This document shows, piece after piece, positions 35,976-47,346 of a stretch of 64,000 nt of DNA. Below the pieces are notes generated by a model. The model was not told the origin of the DNA, ran no database searches, and saw only the letters and a program-made list of their open reading frames with translations. Origin of the DNA: Hoeflea sp. YIM 152468 (lineage in GTDB: Bacteria; Pseudomonadota; Alphaproteobacteria; Rhizobiales; Rhizobiaceae). The position numbers and the translations under genes are program-made. Position 1 is the stretch's first letter, and each line of letters begins with the position of its first letter. The DNA lies in the NCBI RefSeq assembly GCF_029210485.1, contig NZ_JARGET010000038.1, positions 124,001-188,000 of the forward strand. Reading direction: 5' to 3'.

Positions 35976-37586
35976 ATGAAAAAACTGCTCATGTCTACCG
36001 CGATTGCCGCCCTGATGGCGGTTCCAGCCTTTGCACAGGGGGAGGAGCCCAAACATGGCGGCAACATGATTGTCACCTACAAGGACGACGTCGCCACGCT
36101 TGACCCTGCTATCGGCTATGACTGGCAAAACTGGTCCATGATCAAGTCGGTGTTTGACGGGCTGATGGATTATGAGCCGGGCACCACTGTCCTGCGTCCG
36201 GGCCTGGCCGAAAGCTACACCCTGTCAGATGACGGGCTGACCTATACATTCAAGCTGCGTCCCGGCGTCAAGTTTCACAACGGCCGCGCGATGACTTCTG
36301 AGGACGTGGTCTATTCGATCAACCGGGTGGTCAACCCGGCGACCCAGTCACCTGGACAAGGCTTTTTCGGCATGATCGAAGGCTTTGATGCAGCGGCTGC
36401 GGGCGATGCGGATGGGCTTTCGGGCGTGACTGCGCCTGACGCCAACACTGTCGTCATCAACTTGTCGCGCCCCGATGCCACGTTCCTGCATATCATGGCG
36501 CTGAACTTCTCGTTCGTCGTCCCCAAGGAAGTGGTGGAAGCCGAAGGGGCCGATTTCGGCAAGAAGCCGGTGGGTACAGGTGCCTTCCAGCTCACCGAAT
36601 GGTCTTTGGGCCAGCGCCTGACGTTTGAGAAGAACCCTGATTACTGGATCTCCGGCGTGCCCTATCTCGACAGTTTCACCGTCGAGGTTGGCCAAGAGCC
36701 GATCGTGGCCCTGTTGCGCGTCCAGAACGGGGAAGTGGACCTTCCCGGTGACGGCATCCCGCCTGCAAAGTTCGTCGAGGTGATGAGTGATCCGGCGCAG
36801 GCAGCGCTTGTGGTCGAAGGTGGCCAGCTTCACACGGGCTATGTGACCATGAACGTCACCGCCGCCCCTTTCGACAAGGTCGAAGTGCGCCGTGCCGTCA
36901 ACATGGCGATCAACAAGGACCGGATCGTCCAGGTCATCAACGGTCGTGCGGTTCCGGCAACCCAGCCGCTGCCGCCCACCATGCCCGGTTACACCAAGGA
37001 CTACGCCGGTTATGCCTATGATCCCGAAGCTGCCAAAAAGCTTCTGGCCGACGCCGGCTATGCCGATGGATTTGAAACCGAGCTGTTCGTGATGAACACC
37101 GACCCCAACCCGCGGATCGCCCAGGCCATCCAGCAGGACCTCCAGGCGATCGGCATTGATGCCGCGATCAAATCCTTGGCGCAAGCCAACGTGATTGAGG
37201 CCGGCGGAGCCGGTACGGCGCCGATGATCTGGTCTGGCGGCATGGCCTGGATTGCCGATTTCCCCGATCCTGCCAACTTCTACGGGCCGATCCTGGGATG
37301 CGGCGGCGCAGTGGAAGGCGGCTGGAACTGGGCAAAATACTGCAACGAGGCGCTGGACACCAAAGCTGCAGACGCAGATTCCATCGTCGATCCGGCCAAG
37401 GGCGATGAGCGCCTGAAGATGTGGTCCGATATCTACATGGCGGTGATGGAAGACGCCCCATGGGCGCCGGTGTTCAACGAGCAGCGCTTCACCATGAAAT
37501 CGGCCCGCCTGGGCGGTGACGATGCGCTTTTTGTTGATCCCGTGTCGATCCCGGTCAACTACGACTACGTCTTCATCAAGGAGTAA
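35976..37586 (+). CDS. ABC transporter substrate-binding protein (family 5)
   Basis: This 536-residue periplasmic receptor has a signal peptide (MKKLLMSTAIAALMAVPAFA, cleaved before QGE) and the SBP-5 fold of DppA/OppA. Landmarks are AESYTLSDDGLTYTFKLRPGVKFHNG and VRRAVNMAINKDRIV. I chose the ATG at 35976 with GGGAGA nine bases upstream; an ATG five codons earlier is not preceded by an SD. It captures the substrate for the two permeases. Dipeptide-type receptors can carry non-peptide amides or oligopeptides; the specificity is not readable. Confidence 0.92.
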   Translation: MKKLLMSTAIAALMAVPAFAQGEEPKHGGNMIVTYKDDVATLDPAIGYDWQNWSMIKSVFDGLMDYEPGTTVLRPGLAESYTLSDDGLTYTFKLRPGVKFHNGRAMTSEDVVYSINRVVNPATQSPGQGFFGMIEGFDAAAAGDADGLSGVTAPDANTVVINLSRPDATFLHIMALNFSFVVPKEVVEAEGADFGKKPVGTGAFQLTEWSLGQRLTFEKNPDYWISGVPYLDSFTVEVGQEPIVALLRVQNGEVDLPGDGIPPAKFVEVMSDPAQAALVVEGGQLHTGYVTMNVTAAPFDKVEVRRAVNMAINKDRIVQVINGRAVPATQPLPPTMPGYTKDYAGYAYDPEAAKKLLADAGYADGFETELFVMNTDPNPRIAQAIQQDLQAIGIDAAIKSLAQANVIEAGGAGTAPMIWSGGMAWIADFPDPANFYGPILGCGGAVEGGWNWAKYCNEALDTKAADADSIVDPAKGDERLKMWSDIYMAVMEDAPWAPVFNEQRFTMKSARLGGDDALFVDPVSIPVNYDYVFIKE

Positions 37587-37594
37587 GGCGCGGC

Positions 37595-38554
37595 ATGTGC
37601 AAGCACTGTAACCATACCATCCACGCCCATCAGCATCATTTCGGCTGGGACAACAGCATTGCCCCTACCTTAACCGCTGCGCCGGGCGAGACGATCCTGT
37701 TCCAGTGCCTCGACAGTTCCGGGGGCCAGCTTGGCCCCCGCTCGACCGTCGAGGATGTGGCCAATCTGGATTTTGGCAAGATCAACCCGGTTTCCGGCCC
37801 CGTCTTCGTCGATGGAGCCAAGCCCGGCGATGTGCTGAAGGTGACCATTGAAGGCTTTACCCCGCAACTGCGTGACGGGGCGGGTTTCGGCTGGACCGCA
37901 ATCATTCCCGGCTTTGGGCTCCTGGCCGATCAGTTTGCCGAACCGGCACTGACGGTGTGGAAACTTGACGCCGATGCCAAGGAGCCGGCGCTGTTCGGCA
38001 AGAACGGCCGCGTGCCGTTGAAGCCGTTTGCGGGAACCATCGGCAATGCGCTGGCGGAACCGGGATTGCACTCAATCGTGCCTCCGCGCAGGGTGGGCGG
38101 CAATCTTGATATCCGCGATCTGGCGGCGGGCACCACGCTTTATCTGCCCGTCGAGGTGGAGGGCGCGCTGTTCAGCGTTGGCGATACGCATGCCGCGCAA
38201 GGCGATGGCGAAGTTTGCGGGACAGCGATCGAAAGTCCCTTCGATGCGATTCTGACCCTGGATCTGATCAAGGATCAGCCGCTGAAAACCCCGCGCTTTA
38301 CCACTCCAGGCCCCGTCACCCGGCATCTCGACGCCAAGGGCTATGAGGTCACGACCGGAATCGGCCCTGATCTCTGGGCAGCAGCAAAAGACGCCGTGGC
38401 AAACATGATCGATCTCTTGTGCGCGACACAGCAACTCTCGGCCGCCGACGCCTATATGTTGGTCTCCACCTGCGGCGATCTGCGGATTTCCGAGATCGTG
38501 GACATGCCCAATGTGGTCGTCAGCTTCTACTTCCCCAGAGTTGTGTTCGAATGA
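37595..38554 (+). CDS. Formamidase/acetamidase family amidohydrolase
   Basis: This 319-residue FmdA/AmdA-type enzyme hydrolyses short amides to the acid and ammonia. Family landmarks are STVEDVANLDFGKINPVSGPVFVDGAKPGD, RVGGNLDIRDLAAGTTLYLPV and FSVGDTHAAQGDGEVCGTAIE, given here in part only as GDTHAAQGDGEVCG. The N-terminal HAHQHHFGWDNS is typical for the family. It starts nine bases after the binding-protein gene, and its stop overlaps the ATPase gene by four bases. It is the probable catabolic step of the amide operon; urea or acrylamide-like substrates are possible. Confidence 0.9.
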   Translation: MCKHCNHTIHAHQHHFGWDNSIAPTLTAAPGETILFQCLDSSGGQLGPRSTVEDVANLDFGKINPVSGPVFVDGAKPGDVLKVTIEGFTPQLRDGAGFGWTAIIPGFGLLADQFAEPALTVWKLDADAKEPALFGKNGRVPLKPFAGTIGNALAEPGLHSIVPPRRVGGNLDIRDLAAGTTLYLPVEVEGALFSVGDTHAAQGDGEVCGTAIESPFDAILTLDLIKDQPLKTPRFTTPGPVTRHLDAKGYEVTTGIGPDLWAAAKDAVANMIDLLCATQQLSAADAYMLVSTCGDLRISEIVDMPNVVVSFYFPRVVFE

Positions 38555-40329
38555 CTGTAGCTGAACCGCTTTTGCCGGCACTGGATTCGGATCGGCAGGA
38601 CATTGTCCTGTCGGTCCGCAATCTTCATGTCTCGGCCCGGTCAGAAGAGGGACTGGTGCCGTTGGTTCAAGGCCTCTCCTTTGACCTCAGGCGTGGCGAG
38701 GTGCTGGCCATTGCCGGGGAAAGCGGTTCGGGCAAATCAATCACCTCGCTTGCCTGCATGGGGCTTCTGCCCCAGCCGGCCGTGCGGATCACCGAGGGCT
38801 CGATCAGGCTGGGCGAGACTGAACTGACCGATCTGCCGGAATCGCAGATGCGGGCACTGCGCGGCGCCCGCATTGCCATGATCTTTCAGGAACCGATGAC
38901 TGCGCTGAACCCGGTGATGAGTATCGGCCGCCAATTGATCGAGGCGATCCGCGCGCATGATCCGGTCTCCGTGAGCGATGCGCGGGCACGCGCGCTGGAA
39001 GCCGTCCGCGCCGTCCGTCTGTCTCAGCCCGAAAAGCGGCTTGAGCAATTTCCGCATGAACTTTCCGGCGGCATGCGCCAGCGGGTGATGATCGCCATGG
39101 CCATCGCCCTGCGTCCCGACGTGCTGATTGCCGATGAGCCGACAACCGCGCTGGATGTGACAGTGCAGCGAGAGGTGCTGGACCTGCTGCGCGACCTTCA
39201 GCGCGATCTGTCGACGTCGGTCATTCTGATCACCCACGATATGGGTGTTGTGGCTGAAATGGCCGACCGTGTGATCATCATGCGCCACGGCAGCACGGTT
39301 GAAAGCGCTTCAACGGTCGACTTGTTTGAAACACCGCGCGAAGACTACACACGTGACCTTCTGGCCGCGGTGCCGCGCATCGGCGGCGCCGCGGCCCGCG
39401 CCGCGCTCAAGAAACAAGAGAGCCTGGTCCGCATTGAAGATGTTTCGGTGCGCTTTCCTATCCGACAGGGTGTGCTTGGCCGGATCAAGGCTCAAGTCCA
39501 TGCGGTGGAGCATGTTTCGCTTGAGATCATCCGCGGCGAAACCCTTTCGCTTGTCGGGGAAAGCGGCTGTGGCAAATCCACCATTGCCAAAGCGCTGGTT
39601 GGACTGGTGCCCTACAGCGGCAATATAGAGATAAACGGCAAGAATCTGGTTCGTCTGAACGCTGCGGGCCGCAAGGCTCTGCGCCGTGATCTGCAGATCA
39701 TCTTTCAGGACCCGATGGCCGCGCTTGATGCGCGGATGACGGTTGGCGAGCTTATCCGCGAGCCGCTGGCCATCCACGACATCGGCACCGCCGAGGAGCA
39801 GCGCGCGCGCGTCTACCAGTTGCTCGAACGGGTGGACCTGTCGCCTGCCTACTACAACCGCTATCCGCACCAGTTTTCCGGTGGCCAGCGTCAACGGATT
39901 TGCATCGCCCGGGCGCTGGCGCTCGAGCCCCAGTTGATCGTCTGTGATGAAAGCGTGGCTGCGCTCGATGTCTCGATCCAGGCACGAATTCTGGACCTGC
40001 TGCGTGACCTGCAAAAGGAAATGGGTGTGACCTACCTCTTCATCAGCCACGACATGGCTGTGGTCGAGAACATTTCCGATCGCGTGGCGGTGATGTATCT
40101 GGGACAAATCGTCGAAATGGGAACGCGTGAGCAGGTGTTCGGTGATCCGCGCCACAGCTACACAAAACGGCTTCTCGCCGCCGTCCCGGTACCTGATCCG
40201 CGCAGCCCGCGCGCCGGCCTGCCGCGGCTGACCGGTGACGTTCCAAGCCCTGTCTGGCCGCTGGGCGCAGGCCCCGCGCGTCAGGCTCTGGTCGATGTCG
40301 GTGGCGGCCATATGGTCGCTCCGGATTAA
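38551..40329 (+). CDS. Fused two-domain ABC transporter ATPase (DppD-DppF-like)
   Basis: This 592-residue protein joins two peptide-transporter ATPases. The first (about 15-290) has Walker [13 protein letters not shown], signature LSGGMRQRV and Walker [13 protein letters not shown]. The second (about 305-575) has [16 protein letters not shown], signature FSGGQRQRI and [12 protein letters not shown]. Both are complete. In the second domain the Walker B segment reads CDESVAALD, where most ATPases have DEPT/VSALD, but the catalytic Glu is kept. It overlaps the formamidase gene by four bases. It energises the adjacent permeases. Confidence 0.93.
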   Translation: MTVAEPLLPALDSDRQDIVLSVRNLHVSARSEEGLVPLVQGLSFDLRRGEVLAIAGESGSGKSITSLACMGLLPQPAVRITEGSIRLGETELTDLPESQMRALRGARIAMIFQEPMTALNPVMSIGRQLIEAIRAHDPVSVSDARARALEAVRAVRLSQPEKRLEQFPHELSGGMRQRVMIAMAIALRPDVLIADEPTTALDVTVQREVLDLLRDLQRDLSTSVILITHDMGVVAEMADRVIIMRHGSTVESASTVDLFETPREDYTRDLLAAVPRIGGAAARAALKKQESLVRIEDVSVRFPIRQGVLGRIKAQVHAVEHVSLEIIRGETLSLVGESGCGKSTIAKALVGLVPYSGNIEINGKNLVRLNAAGRKALRRDLQIIFQDPMAALDARMTVGELIREPLAIHDIGTAEEQRARVYQLLERVDLSPAYYNRYPHQFSGGQRQRICIARALALEPQLIVCDESVAALDVSIQARILDLLRDLQKEMGVTYLFISHDMAVVENISDRVAVMYLGQIVEMGTREQVFGDPRHSYTKRLLAAVPVPDPRSPRAGLPRLTGDVPSPVWPLGAGPARQALVDVGGGHMVAPD

Positions 40330-40376
40330 TGCATGTCCGTTCTCGTTCCGATGACCCCATTTGAACGCAACCTGCC

Positions 40377-41768
40377 CTAGGCGTGCAGGGCTTGCCCAAG
40401 GGCGGCCATTGCCGCCTCTTGCAGCGCCTCGCCCAGCGTTGGATGGGCGTGAACCGTCGCGGCGACATCTTCCAGGCGGGCTTGCATTTCCAGTGCCAGA
40501 CTGAACGCCGCTGACAGTTCGGAAACGCCCTTTCCAACCGCCTGAATCCCCAGTACCAGGTGATTGTCGGCCCGTGCCAGCACCCGGACAAACCCCTGAT
40601 TGGCCTGCATTGTCATGGCGCGGCCATTGGCGCTAAGAAGGAACACGCCAGTCTTGATCTCGCGCCCGGACTCGCGAGCCTGATCGGGCGACAGCCCGAC
40701 GGTGACGATCTCGGGATCGGTGAAGCACACCGCCGGAATGGCCTGTTTGTCCCATTGCATCTTTTGCCCGGCAACGATTCGCGCCACCACATCTCCCTGC
40801 GCCATGGCCCGGTGGGCGAGCATCGGCTCTCCCGTCACATCGCCAATCGCATAGACGCCACGCATTGCGGTCTGGCAATGCTGATCAATCCTGAGATAGG
40901 GCCCATCCATTTCCAGAGCCAGTTCCTCCCGGCCCCAGCCGTCGGTGACAGGCCTGCGTCCGACAGTCACCAGAACCTTGCCGGCCTTGATGCGACTTTC
41001 CCCTTCGGGGCCGTCGATCTGCAACATCCCCTTGCCGGTTAGCCCGATTGCCTTGGTATCGCAGACAACCTTGACACCGAGATCCTTCAACCGCCGCGTC
41101 ACCGGGCGGGTCAGATCGGCGTCATATTGCGGCAATATCCGCTTCGCCGCCTCGATCACCGTGACTTTGGCTCCAAGCTTGGCAAACGCGGTGCCCAGTT
41201 CCAACCCGATATAGCCGCCACCAATCACCGCGAGGCTCGCGGGCACTTCGGTCAGGGCCAGCGCTTCGGTTGAGGTGATCACCGGTCCGCCAAAGGGCAA
41301 TGTGGCCAGCTCTGCGGGAGAGGAGCCGGTGGCAATCACAACATTGGCAGTGTGGATCACCTGTACGCCGGTATCGGTTTCCACCTCGATCGTGCGGCCG
41401 TCGCGAAATCGTGCGGGGCCGGTGACCCGCTTGACGCCGGCCTTTTTCAACAGGCCGCTGACGCCACCGGTCAGACGGGTGATGATTGCGGCTTTCCATT
41501 CCATGGTTTGCGCCAGGTTGATCTGCGGTTTGCCTGCGCTGATGCCGAGAGAGTCGCCGGTCGCGCGCTCCGCCGCTGCGGCGAATTCATCGGCTGCATG
41601 AATCAGTGCCTTGGAGGGAATACAGCCGATGTTCAGGCAGGTGCCGCCCGGGCGCGGCACGGCATCAACAATTATCGTATCGACACCCAATTGTGCGGCG
41701 CGGATCGCGCAGACATAACCGCCAGGACCGGCGCCGATGACCAAAAGCTTGCAGGAAATATCCTTCAT
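40377..41768 (-). CDS. lpdV: Dihydrolipoyl dehydrogenase (E3) of branched-chain 2-oxoacid dehydrogenase
   Basis: This 463-residue flavoprotein reoxidises dihydrolipoyl groups and makes NADH. The redox disulfide is in GGTCLNIGCIPSKALI, FAD binding in VIGAGPGGYVCAIRAAQLG (given in part), NAD binding in VIGGGYIGLELG and the C-terminal catalytic HAHPTLGEAL. It is the last gene of the bkd operon, four bases after the E2 stop. It is probably dedicated to the branched-chain complex, since the main Lpd is encoded elsewhere in rhizobia. It converges on the amide operon. Confidence 0.93.
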   Translation of the reverse strand: MKDISCKLLVIGAGPGGYVCAIRAAQLGVDTIIVDAVPRPGGTCLNIGCIPSKALIHAADEFAAAAERATGDSLGISAGKPQINLAQTMEWKAAIITRLTGGVSGLLKKAGVKRVTGPARFRDGRTIEVETDTGVQVIHTANVVIATGSSPAELATLPFGGPVITSTEALALTEVPASLAVIGGGYIGLELGTAFAKLGAKVTVIEAAKRILPQYDADLTRPVTRRLKDLGVKVVCDTKAIGLTGKGMLQIDGPEGESRIKAGKVLVTVGRRPVTDGWGREELALEMDGPYLRIDQHCQTAMRGVYAIGDVTGEPMLAHRAMAQGDVVARIVAGQKMQWDKQAIPAVCFTDPEIVTVGLSPDQARESGREIKTGVFLLSANGRAMTMQANQGFVRVLARADNHLVLGIQAVGKGVSELSAAFSLALEMQARLEDVAATVHAHPTLGEALQEAAMAALGQALHA

Positions 41769-41772
41769 CGGC

Positions 41773-43077
41773 TTATCCCTCCATGAAGATCAGCGCCGGG
41801 GTCTCCAGCAAGGTCTTGATCTTTTGTACAAACACCGCCGCATCCCAGCCGTCGATCACCCGATGATCGAAGCTCGACGACAAGTTCATCATCTTGCGCG
41901 GCGCAAAGGCATTGCCATCCCAGACCGGCCGAATCGCCATCTTGTTGACGCCAACAATTGCCACTTCGGGAACATTGATGATGGGGGTGCTCATGATCCC
42001 GCCGAGCGCTCCCAGCGACGTGATGGTGATCGTCGAACCCGACAATTCGTTGCGTGTGGCGCTCCCTGCCTTCGCCGCCTCGCTGACACGATTGAGCTCC
42101 GCCGCGCAGCCCCAGAGATCGCGGGCCTCGGCATGACGCACAACCGGCACCATCAGTCCGGCATCCGTCTGCGCCGCGATGCCGATGTGGACGCCACCGC
42201 TCTGTTCGATCATGCCCGCCTCGTCATCGTAATGCGCATTCAAATGCGGCTGCCGGGCGACAGCCTGCACCATCGCCCGCATGAGGAACGGCAGGAGTGT
42301 CAGTCTCGCCTGATCTTGGCGCCGTGCCGCATTGAGGCTTTTGCGCAAATCTTCCAGCGCTGTCACATCGATTTCTTCGACATAGGTGATGGGGGCAACC
42401 CTTGCGGAGGCCTGCGCCATCCGGTCCGCGATTCTGCGGCGCAAGCCGATCACCTTGATCCGTTCGACCGAGGTGTTGCGCCGATAGCCCGCACCCGGCC
42501 CGGCGGCATCAGGCGCGACGGCCAACCGGTCGAGGTCTTCATGGGTGATTCGCCCGGCCGGCCCGCTGCCTGCGACACGGCGCAGGTCAACGCCTGCCTC
42601 GCGCGCCCGCGCCCGGACCGAGGGTGACGCCATCGGCTTTTCTCCTTCCGGTCGTGGCAAATGGGCGCCAGCAGTGGCGGGCGATGGGGCCGTGGAAACC
42701 GGTCGTCCAGGCGGAAGCGGCTCAGGCGGATGCGGCTCAGGCGGATGCGGCTCACCCATTTCAGGCTCCTTGGCAGAGCGGGCAGGCGCGGTCTCGGAGG
42801 CGGAGACTTCGGGCGTGGTTTCGGTGTTGCCCTCGCCCGCCACTTCCAGCCGGATCAGCGGCGCGCCGACAGCCATCTTGTCACCCGGGGCGGCCCCCAA
42901 CCAGAGCACCTTGCCGTCAGAAGGCGACGGGATCTCGACCGTCGCCTTGTCGGTCATCACCAAGGCCAGCACCTGATCCTCGCGCACCAGATCGCCAATC
43001 GCGACAGTCCATTCCGCCAGTTCCACCTCTGCGATACCCTCGCCGACATCCGGCACTTTTATCGTATGCTGGCCCAT
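41773..43077 (-). CDS. bkdB: Branched-chain 2-oxoacid dehydrogenase E2 (dihydrolipoyl acyltransferase)
   Basis: This 434-residue core subunit has an N-terminal lipoyl domain with the lipoylated Lys in TDKATVEIPSP. A proline-rich linker carrying EPHPP repeats (about 108-122) follows, then a peripheral subunit-binding domain near ASPSVRARAREAGVDL. The C-terminal acyltransferase domain has SFDHRVIDGWDAAVF. One lipoyl domain only is present, the usual number for BkdB. It lies between E1 beta and E3 with short gaps of three and four bases. Confidence 0.93.
   Translation of the reverse strand: MGQHTIKVPDVGEGIAEVELAEWTVAIGDLVREDQVLALVMTDKATVEIPSPSDGKVLWLGAAPGDKMAVGAPLIRLEVAGEGNTETTPEVSASETAPARSAKEPEMGEPHPPEPHPPEPLPPGRPVSTAPSPATAGAHLPRPEGEKPMASPSVRARAREAGVDLRRVAGSGPAGRITHEDLDRLAVAPDAAGPGAGYRRNTSVERIKVIGLRRRIADRMAQASARVAPITYVEEIDVTALEDLRKSLNAARRQDQARLTLLPFLMRAMVQAVARQPHLNAHYDDEAGMIEQSGGVHIGIAAQTDAGLMVPVVRHAEARDLWGCAAELNRVSEAAKAGSATRNELSGSTITITSLGALGGIMSTPIINVPEVAIVGVNKMAIRPVWDGNAFAPRKMMNLSSSFDHRVIDGWDAAVFVQKIKTLLETPALIFMEG
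42709..42753 (-). repeat. Three tandem 15-bp repeats encoding EPHPP in the E2 linker
   Basis: The unit AGGCGGATGCGGCTC (plus strand) occurs three times head to tail, the first copy with one mismatch. Read in the bkdB frame they encode EPHPP, EPHPP and EPLPP in the flexible linker between the lipoyl and subunit-binding domains. Such in-frame repeats can change in number without disrupting the reading frame. Confidence 0.9.
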
Positions 43078-43080
43078 GGC

Positions 43081-44094
43081 TCAGGCCTCCATCGTCTGGG
43101 TGAGGGCTGCGCCGACACGAGCGGGGCCGGGGAAATAATCCCACTCCTGGGCATGCGGATAGGGGGTATCCCAGCCCGCCACGCGGCGGATCGGTGCCTC
43201 AAGGTGATAAAAGCAGTGCTCGGCGACCAGCGCCGCCAGTTCCGCGCCGAAGCCCGAGGTCAGGGTCGCCTCATGCACAATGACACAGCGTCCGGTTTTG
43301 CATACCGAGGCTGTGATCGCGTCCAGATCGTAGGGCAGCAGCGTGCGCAGATCGATCACCTCGGCGTCGATGCCGGTATCTTCGGCAGCGGCCAGCGCCA
43401 CATGCACCATGGTGCCATAGGCCAGAACTGTGACGTCGCGGCCTTCGCGTTTGACCTTGGCCTGTCCCAGCGGCACGGTGAAATGCCCCTCGGGCACCTC
43501 GCCGTCGGAATGCTTGCCCCATCCGGTCACCGGGCGTTCGTAATGTCCGTCGAACGGCCCGTTATAGAGGCGCTTGGGCTCGAGAAAGATCACCGGATCG
43601 GGATCCTCGATTGCCGCAATCAGCAACCCCTTGGCGTCATAGGGATTGCACGGCACCACCACCTTGAGCCCGGCCACATGGGTAAACAGTGCTTCGGGGC
43701 TCTGGCTGTGGGTCTGCCCGCCAAAGATACCGCCGCCGGTCGGCATGCGGATCACCATGGGGCAGGTGAAATCTGCATTGGAGCGGTAGCGGATGCGCGC
43801 TGCCTCCTGGGTGATCTGATCATAGGCGGGGTACATGTAATCGGCGAACTGGATTTCGACGCAGGGGCGCATCCCGTTGGCTGCCATGCCTATGGCAGTG
43901 CCGACGATGCCACTCTCGCTGATCGGCGCATCGAAGCAGCGGTTGCGGCCATATTTCTCCTGCAACCCCTGCGTGGCGCGGAACACGCCGCCGAAATAGC
44001 CCACGTCCTCGCCGTAAACCACGACCGAGTCGTCGCGGCCCATGGCAACATCCATGCCGTCGCGGATCGCCTGGATCATCGTCATGCGTGTCAT
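43081..44094 (-). CDS. bkdA2: Branched-chain 2-oxoacid dehydrogenase E1 beta subunit
   Basis: This 337-residue subunit forms the E1 heterotetramer with the alpha subunit and contributes to thiamin diphosphate binding. Landmarks are VVVYGEDVGYFGGVFRAT near the N-terminus, EIQFADYMYPAYDQI, and RMPTGGGIFGGQTHSQSPE. I chose the ATG at 44094 (MTRMTMIQAIRDGMDV), two bases after the E1 alpha stop; the long upstream extension is a shadow of E1 alpha. It is followed by E2 after three bases. Confidence 0.94.
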   Translation of the reverse strand: MTRMTMIQAIRDGMDVAMGRDDSVVVYGEDVGYFGGVFRATQGLQEKYGRNRCFDAPISESGIVGTAIGMAANGMRPCVEIQFADYMYPAYDQITQEAARIRYRSNADFTCPMVIRMPTGGGIFGGQTHSQSPEALFTHVAGLKVVVPCNPYDAKGLLIAAIEDPDPVIFLEPKRLYNGPFDGHYERPVTGWGKHSDGEVPEGHFTVPLGQAKVKREGRDVTVLAYGTMVHVALAAAEDTGIDAEVIDLRTLLPYDLDAITASVCKTGRCVIVHEATLTSGFGAELAALVAEHCFYHLEAPIRRVAGWDTPYPHAQEWDYFPGPARVGAALTQTMEA

Positions 44095-44096
44095 GG

Positions 44097-45956
<1,860 letters not shown>

Positions 45957-47306
45957 GTGAAGAACGCAACAGATGAATCCATTCAGGCTCTTCTGGAGCG
46001 TATTGAACGGCAAGATTACACTATAGGTATTGTCGGTCTGGGCTATGTGGGGATTCCCCTAGCCTTGGTTGCTTGCTCCAGAGGCTTTCACGTCATCGGC
46101 TTCGACATTGATCACGGTCGGGTCGACGATCTGAATGTCGGCCGGAGCACAATCAAGCACATTCCGTCGGAGAAAATCGCGCAGGCCCGCGAATCAGGAA
46201 CGTTCGAAGCCACGACCGACTTCTCGCGAATGGGCGAAGCAGATGCGATCCTGATCGCGGTGCCGACACCCCTCAACAAGTACCGCGAACCGGACCTGTC
46301 CTTTGTGGTCAAAACCACCGAGGCGGTTGCAGCCCAGCTTCGTCCCGGCCAGCTGATTGTTCTCGAATCAACCACCTATCCGGGAACCACCAATGAAGTG
46401 ATGCGCCCGATCTTCGAGCGGTCCGGCCTTGTCAGCGGTAAGGATTTCTTTCTTGCCTACTCGCCCGAGCGCGAGGACCCGGGCAACCGGGATTACGAGA
46501 CAGCGACCATACCAAAGGTCGTCGGTGGCGACGGCGATGCCGCGCTGCAGCTTGCTGTCGCGCTTTATTCCCAACTGGTGGCCAAAACTGTTCCGGTTTC
46601 CTCTACCGCCACCGCCGAAGCGGTCAAGCTGACGGAGAATATCTTCCGGTCCGTCAACATCGCGCTGGTCAACGAGCTGAAGGTTGTCTACGAGGCGATG
46701 GGCGTCGATGTCTGGGAAGTCATAGATGCGGCGAAAACCAAACCTTTTGGCTTTATGCCCTTTTATCCCGGACCTGGTTTGGGCGGGCATTGCATCCCGA
46801 TCGATCCCTTCTACCTGACGTGGAAAGCGCGCGAATTTGACATTTCCACCCGCTTCATCGAATTGGCAGGCGAGATTAACACGCGAATGCCCTATATAGT
46901 GGTTGAAAAGCTCGCCCAGGCGCTGGATCAGAGTTCGGCCAAGGGCCTCCATGCAGCCAGGATTCTGCTCATTGGCATAGCCTACAAGAAGAACGTCGAC
47001 GACATGCGGGAAAGTCCTTCGCTCAAGCTGATCGATTTGATCGAGGCACGGGGTGCCTCGGTTGACTATCACGATCCCTACATTCCGGTTATTCCGGTGA
47101 CGCGGGAACATGCGTCCCTCGCCGGTCGCAAATCGGTCGAGTTTACGCCGGAAACCGTTCGTGGATATGACGCCATCCTGATCGCTACAGACCATGACAA
47201 TGTCGATTACAGCCTGCTGGTGGAGCATGGCAAAGTCGTCATCGATACGCGAAACGCGATCAGGAAAGCAGGAATCGCAACCGCCGCAAATGTGTTCAAG
47301 GCCTGA
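45957..47306 (+). CDS. wbpA: UDP-N-acetylglucosamine 6-dehydrogenase (WbpA-like)
   Basis: This roughly 449-residue NAD-dependent dehydrogenase oxidises the C6 hydroxyl of a UDP-N-acetylhexosamine to the uronic acid. It has the N-terminal Rossmann motif GIVGLGYVGIPLAL, the catalytic Cys in GLGGHCIPIDPFYL, and VDDMRESPSLKL near the C-terminus. I favour the GTG at 45957 with GGGGA seven bases upstream over an ATG 31 codons earlier, because the extension has no family match. Followed by WbpB/D- and WbpE-like genes, the substrate is probably UDP-GlcNAc; WbpO-type UDP-GalNAc use is the alternative. Confidence 0.87.
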   Translation: MKNATDESIQALLERIERQDYTIGIVGLGYVGIPLALVACSRGFHVIGFDIDHGRVDDLNVGRSTIKHIPSEKIAQARESGTFEATTDFSRMGEADAILIAVPTPLNKYREPDLSFVVKTTEAVAAQLRPGQLIVLESTTYPGTTNEVMRPIFERSGLVSGKDFFLAYSPEREDPGNRDYETATIPKVVGGDGDAALQLAVALYSQLVAKTVPVSSTATAEAVKLTENIFRSVNIALVNELKVVYEAMGVDVWEVIDAAKTKPFGFMPFYPGPGLGGHCIPIDPFYLTWKAREFDISTRFIELAGEINTRMPYIVVEKLAQALDQSSAKGLHAARILLIGIAYKKNVDDMRESPSLKLIDLIEARGASVDYHDPYIPVIPVTREHASLAGRKSVEFTPETVRGYDAILIATDHDNVDYSLLVEHGKVVIDTRNAIRKAGIATAANVFKA

Positions 47307-47346
47307 ATCAACGCGCAATCTTACTGTTTGAAATGGAATATATCGT

